Assembly: GCA_015680685.1 (NCBI GenBank)
Contig: MNCI01015910.1
Coordinates: forward strand, 972,449 to 1,036,448
Length of the DNA stretch: 64,000 nucleotides
DNA from: Gnetum montanum
Lineage: Eukaryota; Streptophyta; Gnetopsida; Gnetales; Gnetaceae
Direction: 5' to 3'
The notes beneath the pieces are model-generated. The model worked only from the letters and a program-made list of their open reading frames with translations, was not told the origin of the DNA and made no database searches. How positions within the stretch are numbered: the stretch's first letter is position 1; every line of letters begins with the position of its first letter. A program made the position numbers and the translations under genes. Shown here one piece after another: positions 14,074-25,552 of this stretch.

Positions 14074-14821
14074 GTGGCTTCAAGGTGGTTACAAATATCA
14101 TGATAAGTTGAGGTAAGTTACAAACATTATGGGGGCTGGTTATAACTACCATTGAGTTAAATGTTATAGACGATAAGTGTCTTGTAGCTACAACCACCAT
14201 GATGACTAGGAAGCTATAGTTGACAAGTGTCTAGTGGTTACAACCACCATGGTAGTTAATTGTAACTACCATAGAGAAAATAGGTAGGGTTTCCAAATGT
14301 TCCATTTGATGGTTATAGCATCATGAGGAATTAAAATTTGGTTGCAACCACTAAAGGAAGTTACAACCACCATAGAAATGCAGGATATGGTTCACAAGTG
14401 TTCAATCAATATGGAACATTGAACAAATGCCACATAAATTTTCTTTTTCCTAATTAAAAATTAAGTCAAGTTATATTCAACCAAAATCCATATAGTAGCT
14501 ATGTATTGTATTTGGTATTTGTGTTACACCTATGAATAGAAAATAATGCCAACCCTTTCAATAAGATTATATAAGCTAGGCTTTGATGAAGTTGATGACT
14601 TTGTTCCTTCCATTTGAATAATATTTGCTAAAAAAAAGAAAAAAAATAAGTGAAAATAATTAATTTGAGACCATGTGCTTTACATATCACAAAGTCCAAC
14701 TATTCCATAGCAACTTCGATACTATTTTTGCTCCATCATCTCCACAACACTAGCTATAAACTAATTGTCATACACCATGCCTTCTATGCATGAATCCTTC
14801 ACTACAATGTTTATAGGAGTT

Positions 14822-14826
14822 GGTTG
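14822..14826. repeat. Target-site duplication of Tat-1, left copy (GGTTG)
   Basis: GGTTG directly precedes the Tat-1 5' LTR (TGAAACAC) and recurs directly after the 3' LTR (TTACA) at 32254-32258. Confidence 0.95.
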
Positions 14827-14996
14827 TGAAACACCGTAGAAATCGCAAATCGGCCTAAGACGAAGATGCACGATTTGGGCGAAAGTTCACGGCAAAATTT
14901 CCAGAAGGCAAAACGAGGCAAAGTGAGGAGAAATGGAGCCTAGCATCAAGTCTCCAAGTTCCTTACAGATTTCAAATTTCACTATGTTTTCTATCT

Positions 14997-15440
14997 TTAC
15001 GCTACATTACGCAACATAGCGTAATGATACATAGCGTAATTCTGTTTAACATAGTCTGACATCAGAAGGTAACTTACTTCAGTAGATTTGATGAAACTTA
15101 AGGCCTAAGTAGCGTAATATGTGACGTCTCGCACATCCTACTAAGTCTTTTGTCCGAGGTCAGATTTACGCTTTGTTAGGCAATGCAGCGTAATGAGCTT
15201 TGAAAAGGTCAAAGAGAGTCCAGAGGAAGCGCAACAGATCAACTCTTTTCTTTTTCTTGCAGATTGATCACCTCACGCTCGTTACGCAACGCAGCGTACG
15301 TTAGCGTAATTCATCGCCAAGTTAATCATGGTTTACGCTTCACTACGCTTGGCAGCGTGAACGAGCGTAAAGCAACTTGAGTCCATTACTTTTGTGCTTT
15401 ATTACGCTCTTGCATGCGACGCAATGTGTGCGAGCGTAAT
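14997..15440. promoter_or_regulatory. TTACGC/GCGTAA hairpin array in Tat-1 U3
   Basis: In about 440 bp I count six TTACGC and seven GCGTAA, mostly paired so that each pair can fold into a short hairpin, for example TTACGCAACATAGCGTAA. The array lies about 180-620 bp upstream of the TATA position. The same array is in the 3' LTR (about 30862-31305). A protein-binding or structural role is inferred, not shown. Confidence 0.7.
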
Positions 15441-15620
15441 GTAGCCCAAAATCAACTGAGACATGCCCAATCCACATTTGTTATTCATACGCACAATACG
15501 CAGGTGCGCGTATTGTGTGTAGTTATGAATTTCAACATAAGGATGGTCAAGTCAATGATCTTCTGAAAGGTTTGAAACACGTGTCATCACAGCCATGCCT
15601 TCTCCACATATTGTCAAACT

Positions 15621-15628
15621 TATAGATA
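15621..15628 (+). promoter_or_regulatory. Decayed TATA box of Tat-1 5' LTR
   Basis: TATAGATA aligns with TATAAATA at 31487-31494 in the 3' LTR. The 5' promoter is therefore probably weakened. Confidence 0.65.
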
Positions 15629-16393
15629 CCTCAGTTGGCAAGAAGACACGAGAGGGACAGAAAAAAAGAGGGCAGCACTCTTGGCAATCTTTTGGGCAGC
15701 ACTATCTTTTAACAGAGACAGGAAACATTTTGCTTGAGCGTTGGCAGTAGGAGCGATTGGCCCTTTGGCGAAGACACAACTTTCTCCATCGGTGATCATT
15801 GGCAGTTCTGAGCAGAGACTACCCAAGGCAAAAGGAGCAGATCAGAGATCGAAAGATCATCTGGTGTGGCTTGTGAGTTCTATTGATCAGAAGCAGTTGA
15901 TCGATAGACGTCAGAACTTGACCTTCCTTGCATCCCATCTCTAGCCTATGAGGTAGATCAGACTCCATTCTGTACTTCTGCTTGGATAGTTTTCTTGTTA
16001 TTTTGTGTTTGTTTCACATAAGATAATCGGGGTCTCCCCAGTGTAACTTGGTATACAAAACACTCGTTTTTTTGGGTCAAAGCATAGATCTTGAAATCAC
16101 CCGTTTCTCTCGTGTCTGATTCCTTTTGTCGTGATAACGTTGTCATTATTACAATTTATCTACATCGTTTTTCTCTCATTTAGTGGCTTGTCAAATCAAA
16201 TCGTTCCATGAAATATTCATAATCTCCATCGGTTTACTGATTTAGTAAGTCCCTGTTTGATCGACAAGACCGTTCAGGGCACTGCAGATTCGTTTTCTCC
16301 AGCACAGCCCTCGCACGGATCCATGGTTAAGACTGTGTACGCGGATTTTGTTTGGTATTCCAGCTACCAACATTTTTCGGTGTTACAGTTTTC

Positions 16394-16412
16394 TGGTGCT
16401 AGAAGGAGGGCC
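16394..16412 (+). other. Tat-1 primer-binding site
   Basis: TGGTGCTAGAAGGAGGGCC begins six bases after the LTR end. The same core occurs at the right place in Tat-3 (55821-55838, minus), which supports the call. The primer tRNA was not determined. Confidence 0.8.
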
Positions 16413-16641
16413 TAGGCTTCGATTCGTATTTTTTTACGAGTAGCCCTGTCAGCGATCCATACCCGTGTTACCAAAAATGTGAACGTAATACCTTTAGGGA
16501 AGTTTATGAAACATCGTGAGGTGTAGATCGGTCACAGTAACGATTCCTCTGGAATCCTACAGGGTAGAAAGCCTAATAGCAATCTTCTTTGTTCATCGCC
16601 TTTCGGATCCAGTCATTTGTCACCGTTAACCTACTTGATCA
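16413..16641 (+). other. Tat-1 5' leader
   Basis: Non-coding leader between the primer-binding site and the gag start. It should hold the packaging signal, but no motif is recognised. Confidence 0.5.
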
Positions 16642-19600
16642 ATGGATTCCGCACACTCAACTACAGCTGCCATGATTACCATTGACTCGGGTGACACATC
16701 TGTGAACCCTATCATCGTCACCGGACCAGCCTCTGGTGTGGTAGGACCTCAAGGACCATCACGTCATTTGTTGAGGTTACGGGGCAAAGATCCTGTTTTC
16801 ACCGTCGTGACGCTTGAGGAATATAATTTCATCTGCATCAAGATCCAGGCGAAGCTTGCTCTCAGCCGAGCCGAGATCGAAGCAAAGAGAAATTTTGAGA
16901 TAATCCACCGAGGGGGTCAGGATTTTACCCCAACAGCCTATGACATCATTCCTTTAACAGAACATTACCATGAAATTATAACGCAGCTGGTCATGGCTAA
17001 GAGCCAGGCTACACGGGCTATGCTGGAGCCCCAGAATGGGGAGGAAGAGGATGATGAATTTGTAGCCCAGTCTGAACATTCATATCACACTCTTAGTCCT
17101 CATACCTACATAAATCCCTTATTCCCTCTCAACGGAGAAGCTGCCCCTCTTAATACCGCCATGACCACACAAACCCACATTCCCGTCGTCCCGCAAGCCA
17201 CTGCATAGCCATCTGAGCTGCAAGTGCAAATACCCCAGAATAACATGGGGGCGGTCTCGTCACCACGCGTGCTCAGCATTCCATCGGTGGTTCCAGCATC
17301 CACCGCGCCCAATTTCATCCCTCAGATCTAACCCCATCTCACATCTACAACTCACCCGATGCAGACTTTATCGTTGCTGTCCCCTCCAACCCAACAGATC
17401 ATCGCCGTCATGCAGCCACAGATACCCGTCCAACAACCTGCCACGAGTCAGTGGACCATCCCCACGGCACAACATAACTAGTCTGTGGTATATGGTGTGC
17501 AACCCTCGGTTGCACCCACAACACTTATTCTGCAGATGGTCCCACAATATCCTTACCCTTATCCCGCGCAACCAGCGGCGGCTAATCTCTCTTCCCAAAC
17601 TGGTGGATGGTGGTCTTCACAGGTGCCCTTGCCTGCAGGGATCCCTGCCGTACCATCTGCCAGCCAAACCATCCCTTCATTTCCACTCCCCGACACCACT
17701 CTCCCAGTTCAACCTCCTATGCCTTCCACACAGACACCTCCATCAATAGGTCTAGATCAAGTCTTTTTACTTATTCAAATCCTCATTGAGGAGGTTAGGT
17801 GTCTTAAGGCCGCTCGCTCAGACACTATACAGATCATGGACTTCTACCAAGATGATCCTATTAGTCCAGCGGTCCCCATGCTATCGTTGCCACCAGGGAT
17901 GTCCTTACGTCATTTTACCAAGTATAATGGGAGGGGGATCCTAACGCTCACTTGGTCACCTTCAGATCCGAATCCTTGTTGTTGCAACAGTGGCCTCACA
18001 CGATTATCCGCGTCTTTGCTATGTCTCTGATAGGGAAAGCTCTAGATTGGTATTGAGCCCTCCCACGCTCTTCCATTTCAACCCTGGAAGAGCTTCTGAC
18101 AAAATTTGTGACTTTCTTTAAATACAACTTGAAGTCGGAAGTAACGTTAGATCAACTCATGGGAGTGAAACAAGACCCTCTCGAACCAGTCCAGAAGTTC
18201 ATACAGCGCTGGAGTGCTACTTTGAATGAAATCCGTGAGCCAATCGTGGAGCCACACTTACTGGCCATCTTCAAAGGAGCAGTCAATGACTTTATCAAGT
18301 CAAAGTTGTATTATCTTTCCCCTAACTCCTTACATCAGGCCTTCGCTCAAACTAAAAGCCTCCAAGATGTTGCGGAGGCCAGCAAAGACTCGGTGTATGT
18401 CGCCTACAAAAATGCTCATAATAAAGGCAAGGACAAAGGTAAAATGACGACAACGACAGTAGCTGCGCTGGCTGAGGGCACAAAGAACAAGAACAAGAAG
18501 GCACCTATAGCGCCTCCTGAGACTACGGCCAGTGCGGGCAGCACCAGCCAAGACACAGCTGCCCCTGAAGGGCCCCCCCAGCCAAAACCAAACTTTGAGC
18601 GTAAAGATCGCTCAAAGTATACAGCCCTGCCTGTAAAACACTCAGAACTATTGAAACAATTATTAGGGGTAGGATACATTCAACCAAAAAGGGTATTTAA
18701 AGAAGCTTTGAAGCGTCATAGACGTCATTGTGAACTGCTGAAGAATCCTTCTTTAGCCCTACCTAACGAACCACCAGTTCCAAAATCTTTCAGGCTGGAC
18801 CATTTCTGTGACTACCACTAGTTGTGTGGTCACGACATAGATTACTGCTGGGTGTTGAAGGACGACATTCAACACATGATCGATGACGGTCATTTGAAAC
18901 TAGAAGGCAGTAGTCCGACGCGTCCGGAGAACCAAGCATTGCACATGTATAAGGATCTGTTGAATGCAAACAATGCACCCTATACAATCAATCTAGTGAG
19001 TACGGATAGTGAGAGGAAAGTACCACCCAAATAACCTTTTGTTTTGTGTGTACCTACCTGCTCACCAAGGGGGACAAACCTTTCATCAACAGCTAGTGGT
19101 ATCTCAAGGCCACCCTTCATCATTCGGGCACCTTCTCAGAATGCCACTCAGCCACATAGTAATAGCAAAGCCACGGCCTCGTCCACGCCCACACCTAGGG
19201 CACCTTTCATTCTCAGGGCGCCAAAACCATCGACTACTCCTCTCACACAGGGGCAGGCCTCTAACCAAAATTGCCAACCATCACCTGACAAACAAAAGGG
19301 AGAGGACACATCTGTTAACGCTACAAAAGACCACTTTATGCTCAGCTTCCCTAAGCCTAGGCCCCTAGCCTCTGTGCCATCGCCTGTACCTCAGAGGCAG
19401 GATAAAGATGCAGAAACGTAGCCACCTCCTCTCGGCGAGAAAAAGAAAAACCCCCTAACTGACATCATTCCACCTCAGGAGATTCGTCTCTTGGGACGAA
19501 TGGAAGAAGACAAGGGGAATAAACAACCTAGTCGAGAGAGGAATCTCCTCGACGCATTTACGCAGGTCAAACGGGCTCTGAAACAAAACAATACAACGTT

Positions 19601-19805
19601 GAGCCTCTATGACCTACTCATGACATCCCAAGAACACCGTGAGGCTATGGTCCGCATGTTGACATCCATACCTATGGACGAAAGCTTACCAACAGAGGAA
19701 GAAGTGATACACGTTGTCATGTTTCCTTTCGAAGCTGAGCAACCTAAGCCCACCTCGCTAACCTTTCATGAAGAGTCCATCAAGGATGATCCTGAGAAAG
19801 GTTAG
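16642..19805 (+). pseudogene. gag: Tat-1 gag
   Basis: Start is the ATG at 16642 (MDSAHSTTAAM). An N-terminal part (to about 17208) is followed by a Pro/Gln-rich linker (17209-17750). The gag core lies at about 17830-18400, with ALDWY, then FFKYNLKSEVTLDQLMGVKQ, then EPHLLAIFKGAV. A basic region follows, then a zinc-knuckle-like CDYH...CGHD...YC box at about 18808-18850, and a Pro-rich tail leading to protease. The frame is broken by stops at 17206, 17330, 17480, 18049, 18819, 19032, 19419 and 19803 and by a one-base loss in a G run near 17932. Nearly all stops are what CAG, CAA or TGG give after C-to-T change. Gag and protease share one frame from 18108 to 20426. Confidence 0.9.
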
Positions 19806-20426
19806 GTGACAACTGAACCCATGTTCATCATCATCTGGGTCGGTCAGTACCTGATCCGGAGGGTACACGTGGATGACGGCGCAGCTACAAATGTCATTCC
19901 TTATCCAATTGTGGATAGGTTGGGTTTGGTCGACCAGATCATTCCCACAATGATAACATGCGTAAAGTCGTTCAATGGAGCAAGGGTTCAGGTCAAGAGG
20001 ATGGTGCGTATCGAGTTTGTGGCAGGGAATCAATTCCCAATGGATGCCACATTCCTAGTCATTGAGGAGATGCCTGGATTCAACTTGATCTTAGGGAGGT
20101 TAGCCCAGCTGAGGGCAGTTTCATCACCAATATATCAGGAAATACACCTACCCTATGCAGGAGGGGAGGTTGTAATACGCGGTGATGAAAGCACCCCCAG
20201 TACTGTCAACAATATTGAAGAAGAACGGGGTTCAGAGGTAGAAGCATCGGATGATCAGACCCATCTCCAAATCCCTCAACAAACCGAAACCAATGATGAA
20301 AGTCTAGCCTGGGCCAACTTGCCATTTCCGGATGACGGCATGGAGGAGTCAGACTGTAAATCCCTCTACCCTTACGCAACATTGAACGTAAAGGCCATTA
20401 AGAAGCAATTGCGAATTAGTGGTTGA
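19806..20426 (+). pseudogene. Tat-1 aspartic protease
   Basis: In frame with gag, separated from it only by a nonsense codon at 19803. The active-site box reads VDDGAATNVIP, where plant Tat proteases have D(S/D)GA. The flap region and the late hydrophobic motif LILGR (about 20086-20100) are present. It would cleave the Gag-Pol polyprotein inside the virus-like particle. The frame runs 200 residues without a stop and ends at TGA 20424-20426, just where the spacer with the antisense gene begins. In Ogre elements an intron separates protease from RT; a similar arrangement is possible here. Confidence 0.85.
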
Positions 20427-20978
20427 ACTGAATGGCATTTACGCGCATTATTATGTTTTTACCAATTATCGCTGTTTACACTTAGTGGTCCGTTTTCATC
20501 CAATACATATTTACGCTACAGAAATTCTCAATGTTTACGCTTGCCATTCCTTATGCTATTGCATTTCTCTTATGTACGCTATTTATGCCTTTTGATCACT
20601 TTAGTCCAATTACGCAAAAAATGTACATTACCATTGATTACGCTCTCTATATTACGCAGAGTGGCCTGCAATGGCCTAAAACTAGCCATGGCCCGCAATG
20701 GCCTAAAACTAGTTTCCAGATTACGCAAACTCCCATGATGGCCTGCAATGGCCAAAAACTAGTGACGGCCCGCTATGGCCTTAAACTAGCAATTCTATTC
20801 CGTCGCAACATAACTTAAGCAAAATTGTTAACAACTACGCTTACGCTTCGCAAATAAAAATGCAAAAGACAAAAAAATAAATAACATTTAAAATCGTCAC
20901 AAGATCTTATAGCTAGTCTTTCAGTCATTCACATAACCATTGTTGACTCCAATCAATAAAACCATGCGTAAACCACAA
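20427..20978. repeat. TTACGC-rich block with AATGGCCTAAAACTAG tandem repeats
   Basis: About ten TTACGC hexamers, nearly all in the same orientation, lie in 550 bp downstream of the stop of the antisense gene. At 20662-20790 four diverged units of the type GGCC(C/T)GCAATGGCCTAAAACTAG occur. The unit belongs to the same family as the repeats after integrase (29040-29490) and those in Tat-2 (34385-34475, 47820-48060). Confidence 0.75.
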
Positions 20979-21292
20979 TTACGCATCTCCTCTGATGCCA
21001 CTATCACCAGTATCTCTCAAGTCCGGCTCTAGACCTAATAAATCATCCTCTAGTGGACCTTCTCTTCTGGAAACTATTCCTTCATGAGGAATTTCCTCTT
21101 CATGAGGTTCTTGCTCTAGCACCGGCTCCACAGGAGAACACTCTTCATCACTATGTCCCTCTTCTTGTACTTGCTCCTCAGCCGGCTCACCTTCTCTATC
21201 ATCTTCCGGTACCTAGATACAAAGAACATATTAGCAAAACAAAACTTGACAACACAATCAAAAAATTTAAACTTAGTCATGATTAAACTTAC

Positions 21293-22110
21293 TCGCGATG
21301 GCCCTGCTTCCGCAGCAAAGGGAAGCTTTTCCAAGCCAGCCCATAGGCGCTCCATGATTTCATCCTCAGTCAGGTCAGACCACACTCCATCTCCCAGAGC
21401 AGTTCTAGCCTTCACCTTCCCTTTCTCCATGCTAGTCCAGCGACGCGGGTCAGGGAAGAAGGTAGGGATAGTAGTCTTGCCCCCAGGGAGAGTCACCTTC
21501 CTTTCCGGGGATGCACTTACAGTCACCTGCTCTTGAAACTTCTTGAAGGCTTCGGATGCCCCAATGACATCCAGGAAGACTCACAAGCACTGGGCTTCGA
21601 CGGCAGAATCACGATAATGTCGAAAATACGCAATACTTTCTCGCTTATACAAATGTTTGTGGTCCTTTTCCTTCTGCCCCCATTCTTGCACACTTGCGCA
21701 GAAATCCCTCCAGTCTTGACTTTTCTGAGCTAATAGCTCTATCTGCATCCGCTGCTCCACCAACACTCGACTGGTTTGCATGCTGTTCTTGATTGCAGTC
21801 CAATAATGGGAGTAGTCAATAACAACAGTACGCCAGTCCTCCTCACCCGTTTCCCGTACCTATAGGAACTCGCATCGCGACCTTAGGTCCCCAACCTCTT
21901 TGGTCAGAGACTCATTCTTCTTCTCTAATCTCTGCACGCTTTTCCAGAGGTTTTCATTTACACCCTTACTCTCCCATAAGGAGCGAGTCGAGCATAATGC
22001 ACATTTACGCATCTCTTCATAAATGTGGTGTGGCACGACTGCTCCATCAGATGGAGGCTCCACTGTGTCCAAATCAATGGGCTTCGTTGGGTCCCATTGG
22101 AGGCAAGCTC
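21293..22110 (-). pseudogene. Exon 8 of the antisense gene (coiled-coil and linker part)
   Basis: An exon of 818 nt between a TTGTTAG acceptor and a GTAAGT donor. It reads ACLQWDPTKPIDLDTVEPPS, a charged helix KSVQRLEKKNESLTKEVGDL that looks like a coiled coil, then QKSQDWRDFCASVQEWGQKE and a C-terminal part TEDEIMERLWAGLEKLPF. Two stops (TAG near 21862, TGA near 21583) interrupt it. Phase 0 exit into exon 9, which gives 77 codons of acidic tail, supports the splice call. Confidence 0.75.
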
Positions 22111-22708
22111 CTAACAACAAGCATTATCAATGTATATGACACATTACCACTATATAATAAAATAAACCTATTATCACTACAACGTACCAGTTTCAGGATC
22201 GACGCGCTCGAGGCGCTCGATCATATCGCTGACAACACCTTCCATGAAGGCGAACTTGTTAGGGAAGTCTCTCCACACTCTGCTCACAGCGGCGGACATG
22301 GACACATCCTCTTCTCCTATAGCGTCGTCAAGTTAGAAACTCTAATTATTAATAGAACTCTTCAAAGTTTCCAACACCACTCATTACCTCTACTAGTAAC
22401 AGTGGGGAGCCTGCCAATATCTTCTGCCTCCTCTCTCTCTTCACGCACAAGAGTCTGTGCATTGCTTGTCCCAACAGCTGAGGCCTCCTCATGCATAAGG
22501 ATCTGTGCGTGGCTCACCCTAACAGCTGGGGCCTCTTCTTCTAAAACTAGGGCCCCTTCCCCACGACTTAATATCATTACCCCTATTTCAGGGGTCAGCT
22601 GCTCCATAACTTTCTCTGGTCATATCACATAATACGCTTAATACAAGTCAAAATATCCTAGATAAACATTGCGTAATACAACTTTCAATACATTTCTTCC
22701 ATGCTTAC

Positions 22709-23758
22709 CAGGCGGAGGTTTACTCCGCTGAACTCTGACTACCACAGTTCAACCTGTGTCACTCCCAGGCTCCACAGAGGCCTTAGTCAAACGAAGCCTT
22801 TTACGCCGAGCTAAAGGTTCTACAATTTCTGTCGCCAAACGTTTCCCTCCTGAGGCATCGCCAGTGTAAGTAGACATTATCCCGCCTACGCTGTTGGGGC
22901 CTCGTACTCGCGACGCCGCCAAATCCCTGGTCATTATAGATAGAGATTCGCCAATCCCTTCCGGGGGATCCTATCCATGGGTAGTGCTGAAAATGTGGGT
23001 AATCCAAGATCTGGATAGCTGGTCTCGGTCTTGCTGCACCCAGACCCCATTCCTTTGGATGACCAAGAATTCAGCAAAACGCCGAAGGTAGGTTATGAAG
23101 AAGGCGTAATGCACGTTGAATCGAGACTTGAGCTTCTTGCGAAGCTTGATCATCTCAGTGCGTAGCCCCTCAACAAAATAGCTTGCCCAGTTGAACTGGG
23201 TCCCTTCTTCGATGACCTCCTGCATAATATGGGTCTGCTCTATGGAAAAGAATCTCCCCTGCGAGAGTGTTTTAGGAAAAGCCCAGGCTCGAAATAGGGG
23301 ATAAATCGTCTTGGTGATTTCTAGTTGAATTCTTTCACAAGGGATCCATTTAGTCTCCTTCTTGACCCCTACCCACTCCTCCAACCACTCCTGATAGGAG
23401 AGACTCCTCTTCACCTTTTCCTCAATGGGAAGGCCATCAGAGGGGACGTCGAAAAGGTCTGCAAAGAGCTGAGCGTCAATGTCAAAATTTACACGTACGT
23501 GATGCACGCGCGTGCAAAAACGCTCTGCGCTTTTGCTAAAGGAGTTGACCAACGTTAACATTTCACTGGCGGGGAAGTTAGGGGTCGCAGCTAAAAATAA
23601 ATGCATTAGCCTCACTTCTCATATCTTGGTGACCACCGCAATTGGGGCCACTGCGTGGCCGAGCCAGCGTTGTGCATCCTTGATGTCGCCGTAGCGGAAG
23701 AGGAGGGTATTTGCCTCATGGCCGGAAATTGTAAGGGTAATCTCTCGGGATTCCTTGA
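22709..23758 (-). pseudogene. Exon 5 of the antisense gene (longest exon)
   Basis: An exon of 1050 nt flanked by TTGTTCAG acceptor and GTAAGC donor. It reads from KESREITLTISGHEANTLLF through a 214-codon stop-free block (23615-22974). The block includes SEMLTLVNSFSKSAERFCTR, FDIDAQLFADLFDVPSDGLP and FNVHYAFFITYLRRFAEFLV. It has alternating hydrophobic helices and no membrane segment. In-frame stops at 23621, 22973 and about 22754 look like decay. Upstream phase 1 joins exon 4 as Gly-Pro-Val; downstream phase 1 joins exon 6. Confidence 0.8.
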
Positions 23759-25058
23759 CTGAACAATGTAAGACACAGATCAAACAAAAACACTATTATG
23801 CAACATTCACAATTCACAATTACACCATGCAACAATAGAATATGTAGCAGTTTTACCAGGTCCAAATGGCAAAGGAAATGGAGGAAGTTTCCTCTGCACA
23901 TCCGCAACGGTAAGGGGTGGATCCAAGGTCCAATCATCATGTAGCCACCCGAGATTCTAGAAATTCTCGAAAGCATCAGCATAATGGATGGGGTACTCAT
24001 GTATGTCGAAGCCGATCTACCCCATCACACCAGCGCGTACGTTGCTAGTCGAGGTAAACGCCTTTATCACCGTTTTGGTCCATGACAAAGTATCACCATC
24101 CCCTACTAACTTGTTCTCTTGAATAAAAAACCTGTACCATACCACATAAGCTTATCTTATGCTTTACAAAACTTAGATAATAGATATATAATGACAATAT
24201 AGCCAAGAAAACCACTTACCCACCTGAATAGTACACCGTGCCTGGTGGGTTTTGAAAGTAGGTCGAGACATGATGGGCCACGAACAAAGAGTTTTATGCG
24301 TGGTAGCAACTAAACTTGGCCATCTCCCAGATTCAACTTAAGCACGTCAAACCTCGAGCACTAAGTTCTCGGTCCTGAGGATGACCAGTATCGATGGCTC
24401 CATCTGTTAAGAAAGCCAAAATTCCCTGTGCGGAACCCACTAACAGGTGCTCCAAAATGGCACAGCAATATCTCCTGAAAAATTAGACCATATAATAACG
24501 CTGTAGTTACACAGTAAAAACTACAGAAATTCCAGCATGCCCTTTCGAAACCATATGGCCCTCCCATGCAACCGAGTTTGCGGGGGAGGGACATTAGGCA
24601 CGATTGGGTTTATGCAGCATAAAACCCCAACGATATCTAAGACGATTAAGACAGGTCTTAGCATAACACTGTATAGAAAATGCAATAAATAGATCAATGT
24701 CTAGATTCACATTTGCATGTTTAAATATAGGAAACCTACAAATTACGCTTAACTATTCATGCCAAAATCACCCAAACCCCTGCCACAGCGCAAGGTTTGT
24801 CCCCGACAACGGCGATAGGCGCACCCCATTAAACCCTCGTCTTAACGCGAGGTCCATAGTCTAAAACCCTCATTTACGCGAACAATGCTACAGGAATAAA
24901 CACTGCTAAAACAACACAAGTACGCAAGGAATGGCCTACCGGTTCAAAGGCATAGGGTCCCTCACTTTGACTATCGCCTGTGAAGTGCGCTGCAGATTCT
25001 CTTGCACCTCGTCGATTTTAGCCAATTTCGCATTCTTCCTTTTCACTTTAGGCGCCAT

Positions 25059-25552
25059 TGTTACGGTTTCAAAACCTTCACAGTTTTGCACTTTCACGTC
25101 TTTGCAAACTATGCGCTACAATCTTCTGCTCCTCTTCCTCTCGCTTTGTAACAGTTAGAAATTCGAATTCACGATAGCCAACAGCCCGTTCTTACTGAAA
25201 ACTGCTTACTTATATAAAAAATTTAACTGACTTGATACCTGATTTCAGCGAGACTTGCCCAAATTTGGTGTCAGTATGAGCTGGAACCTGGAGATCAAGA
25301 CATTAATTACGTTAGATATCGCATGCATTACGGTCCGAAACGACCCTAAACTACCGTATCTTATCTCCTCATAATCAGGTATCATTAATTACAGGTTGTT
25401 CGCAAACTTTAAAATTCAGTTACCTTTACGCAGCAATGTCACGTCACTTCCTGTACGCTAAACTAAATGTTATTCATTCAACACTTATCGCATCAAACTT
25501 AGTATCTTTCTAATCACTCTCACATTTGACACTTTTGTAGGATAATTCATAG
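25059..25552. other. Region between antisense gene start and Tat-1 pol
   Basis: About 490 bp holding the presumed promoter of the antisense gene (minus) and possibly a splice acceptor for the sense pol message (TTTTGTAG at about 25534-25541, just before the pol ATG). No clear TATA box was pinned down. TTACGC-like sites continue here (25423). Confidence 0.4.

Larger units (their letters stand above)
12957..14826 (-). repeat. Tat-3 3' LTR, part 1 of 3
   Basis: This segment aligns with 55846 to about 57415 of the right LTR, for example TTGGTGATCATTTGGGA against TTGGTGACCATTTGGGA, and a shared stretch near ATGAAACAAACTAATTATGAG. It includes a minus-strand TATA box at 14073-14065. About 300 bp at 14460-14820 have no counterpart in the right LTR, where a deletion and a small tandem duplication (57330-57405) lie at that place. 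The Tat-1 target duplication lies at its right end. Confidence 0.85.
14827..16387 (+). repeat. Tat-1 5' LTR
   Basis: It starts TGAAACACCGTAG and ends GGTGTTACA. It matches 30693-32253 along its whole length. U3 holds a dense TTACGC/GCGTAA array. The TATA position at 15621 reads TATAGATA, a mutated box. Confidence 0.95.
20979..25058 (-). pseudogene. Antisense nine-exon accessory gene of Tat-1
   Basis: Exons on the minus strand: 25058-24940 (ATG, basic MAPKVKRKNAKLAK), 24636-24525, 24474-24220, 24131-23857, 23758-22709, 22615-22388, 22316-22188, 22110-21293, 21212-20979 (stop TAA). Each intron begins GT (GTAAGT, GTAAGC, GTACGT or similar) and ends AG after a pyrimidine-rich stretch. Phase is kept across every junction from exon 2 to 9; only exon 1 to 2 is off by one or two bases. 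The product would be about 1070 residues: basic N terminus, a globular middle, a likely coiled coil (EKKNESLTKEVGDLRS), and an acidic Glu/Pro-rich tail. Nine in-frame stops remain (two each in exons 3, 4 and 8, three in exon 5). I do not recognise the family. The middle vaguely recalls plant transposon-associated proteins. Tat elements are known to carry extra ORFs, some antisense. Confidence 0.8.

Noticed and set aside
12957-14450. Segmental duplication of a host region with 55846-58736
   Set aside because: Terminal TG/CA, matching 5-bp target duplications, an adjoining primer-binding site and a polypurine tract show that the two copies are LTRs of one element.
17492-17749. Alternative-frame ORFs in the Tat-1 gag linker
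   Set aside because: They are shadows of the low-complexity Pro/Gln-rich gag linker; the gag frame is established by domains on both sides.
21153-22632. Plus-strand ORFs of 127 and 211 codons across the antisense gene
   Set aside because: They run across introns of the antisense gene, have no recognisable domains and are in the shadow of exons 6 to 8.
22971-23615. 214-codon minus-strand ORF taken alone as a single-exon gene
   Set aside because: The frame continues upstream through one stop to a clean splice acceptor and downstream to a donor, so it is the middle of exon 5 of the spliced antisense gene.
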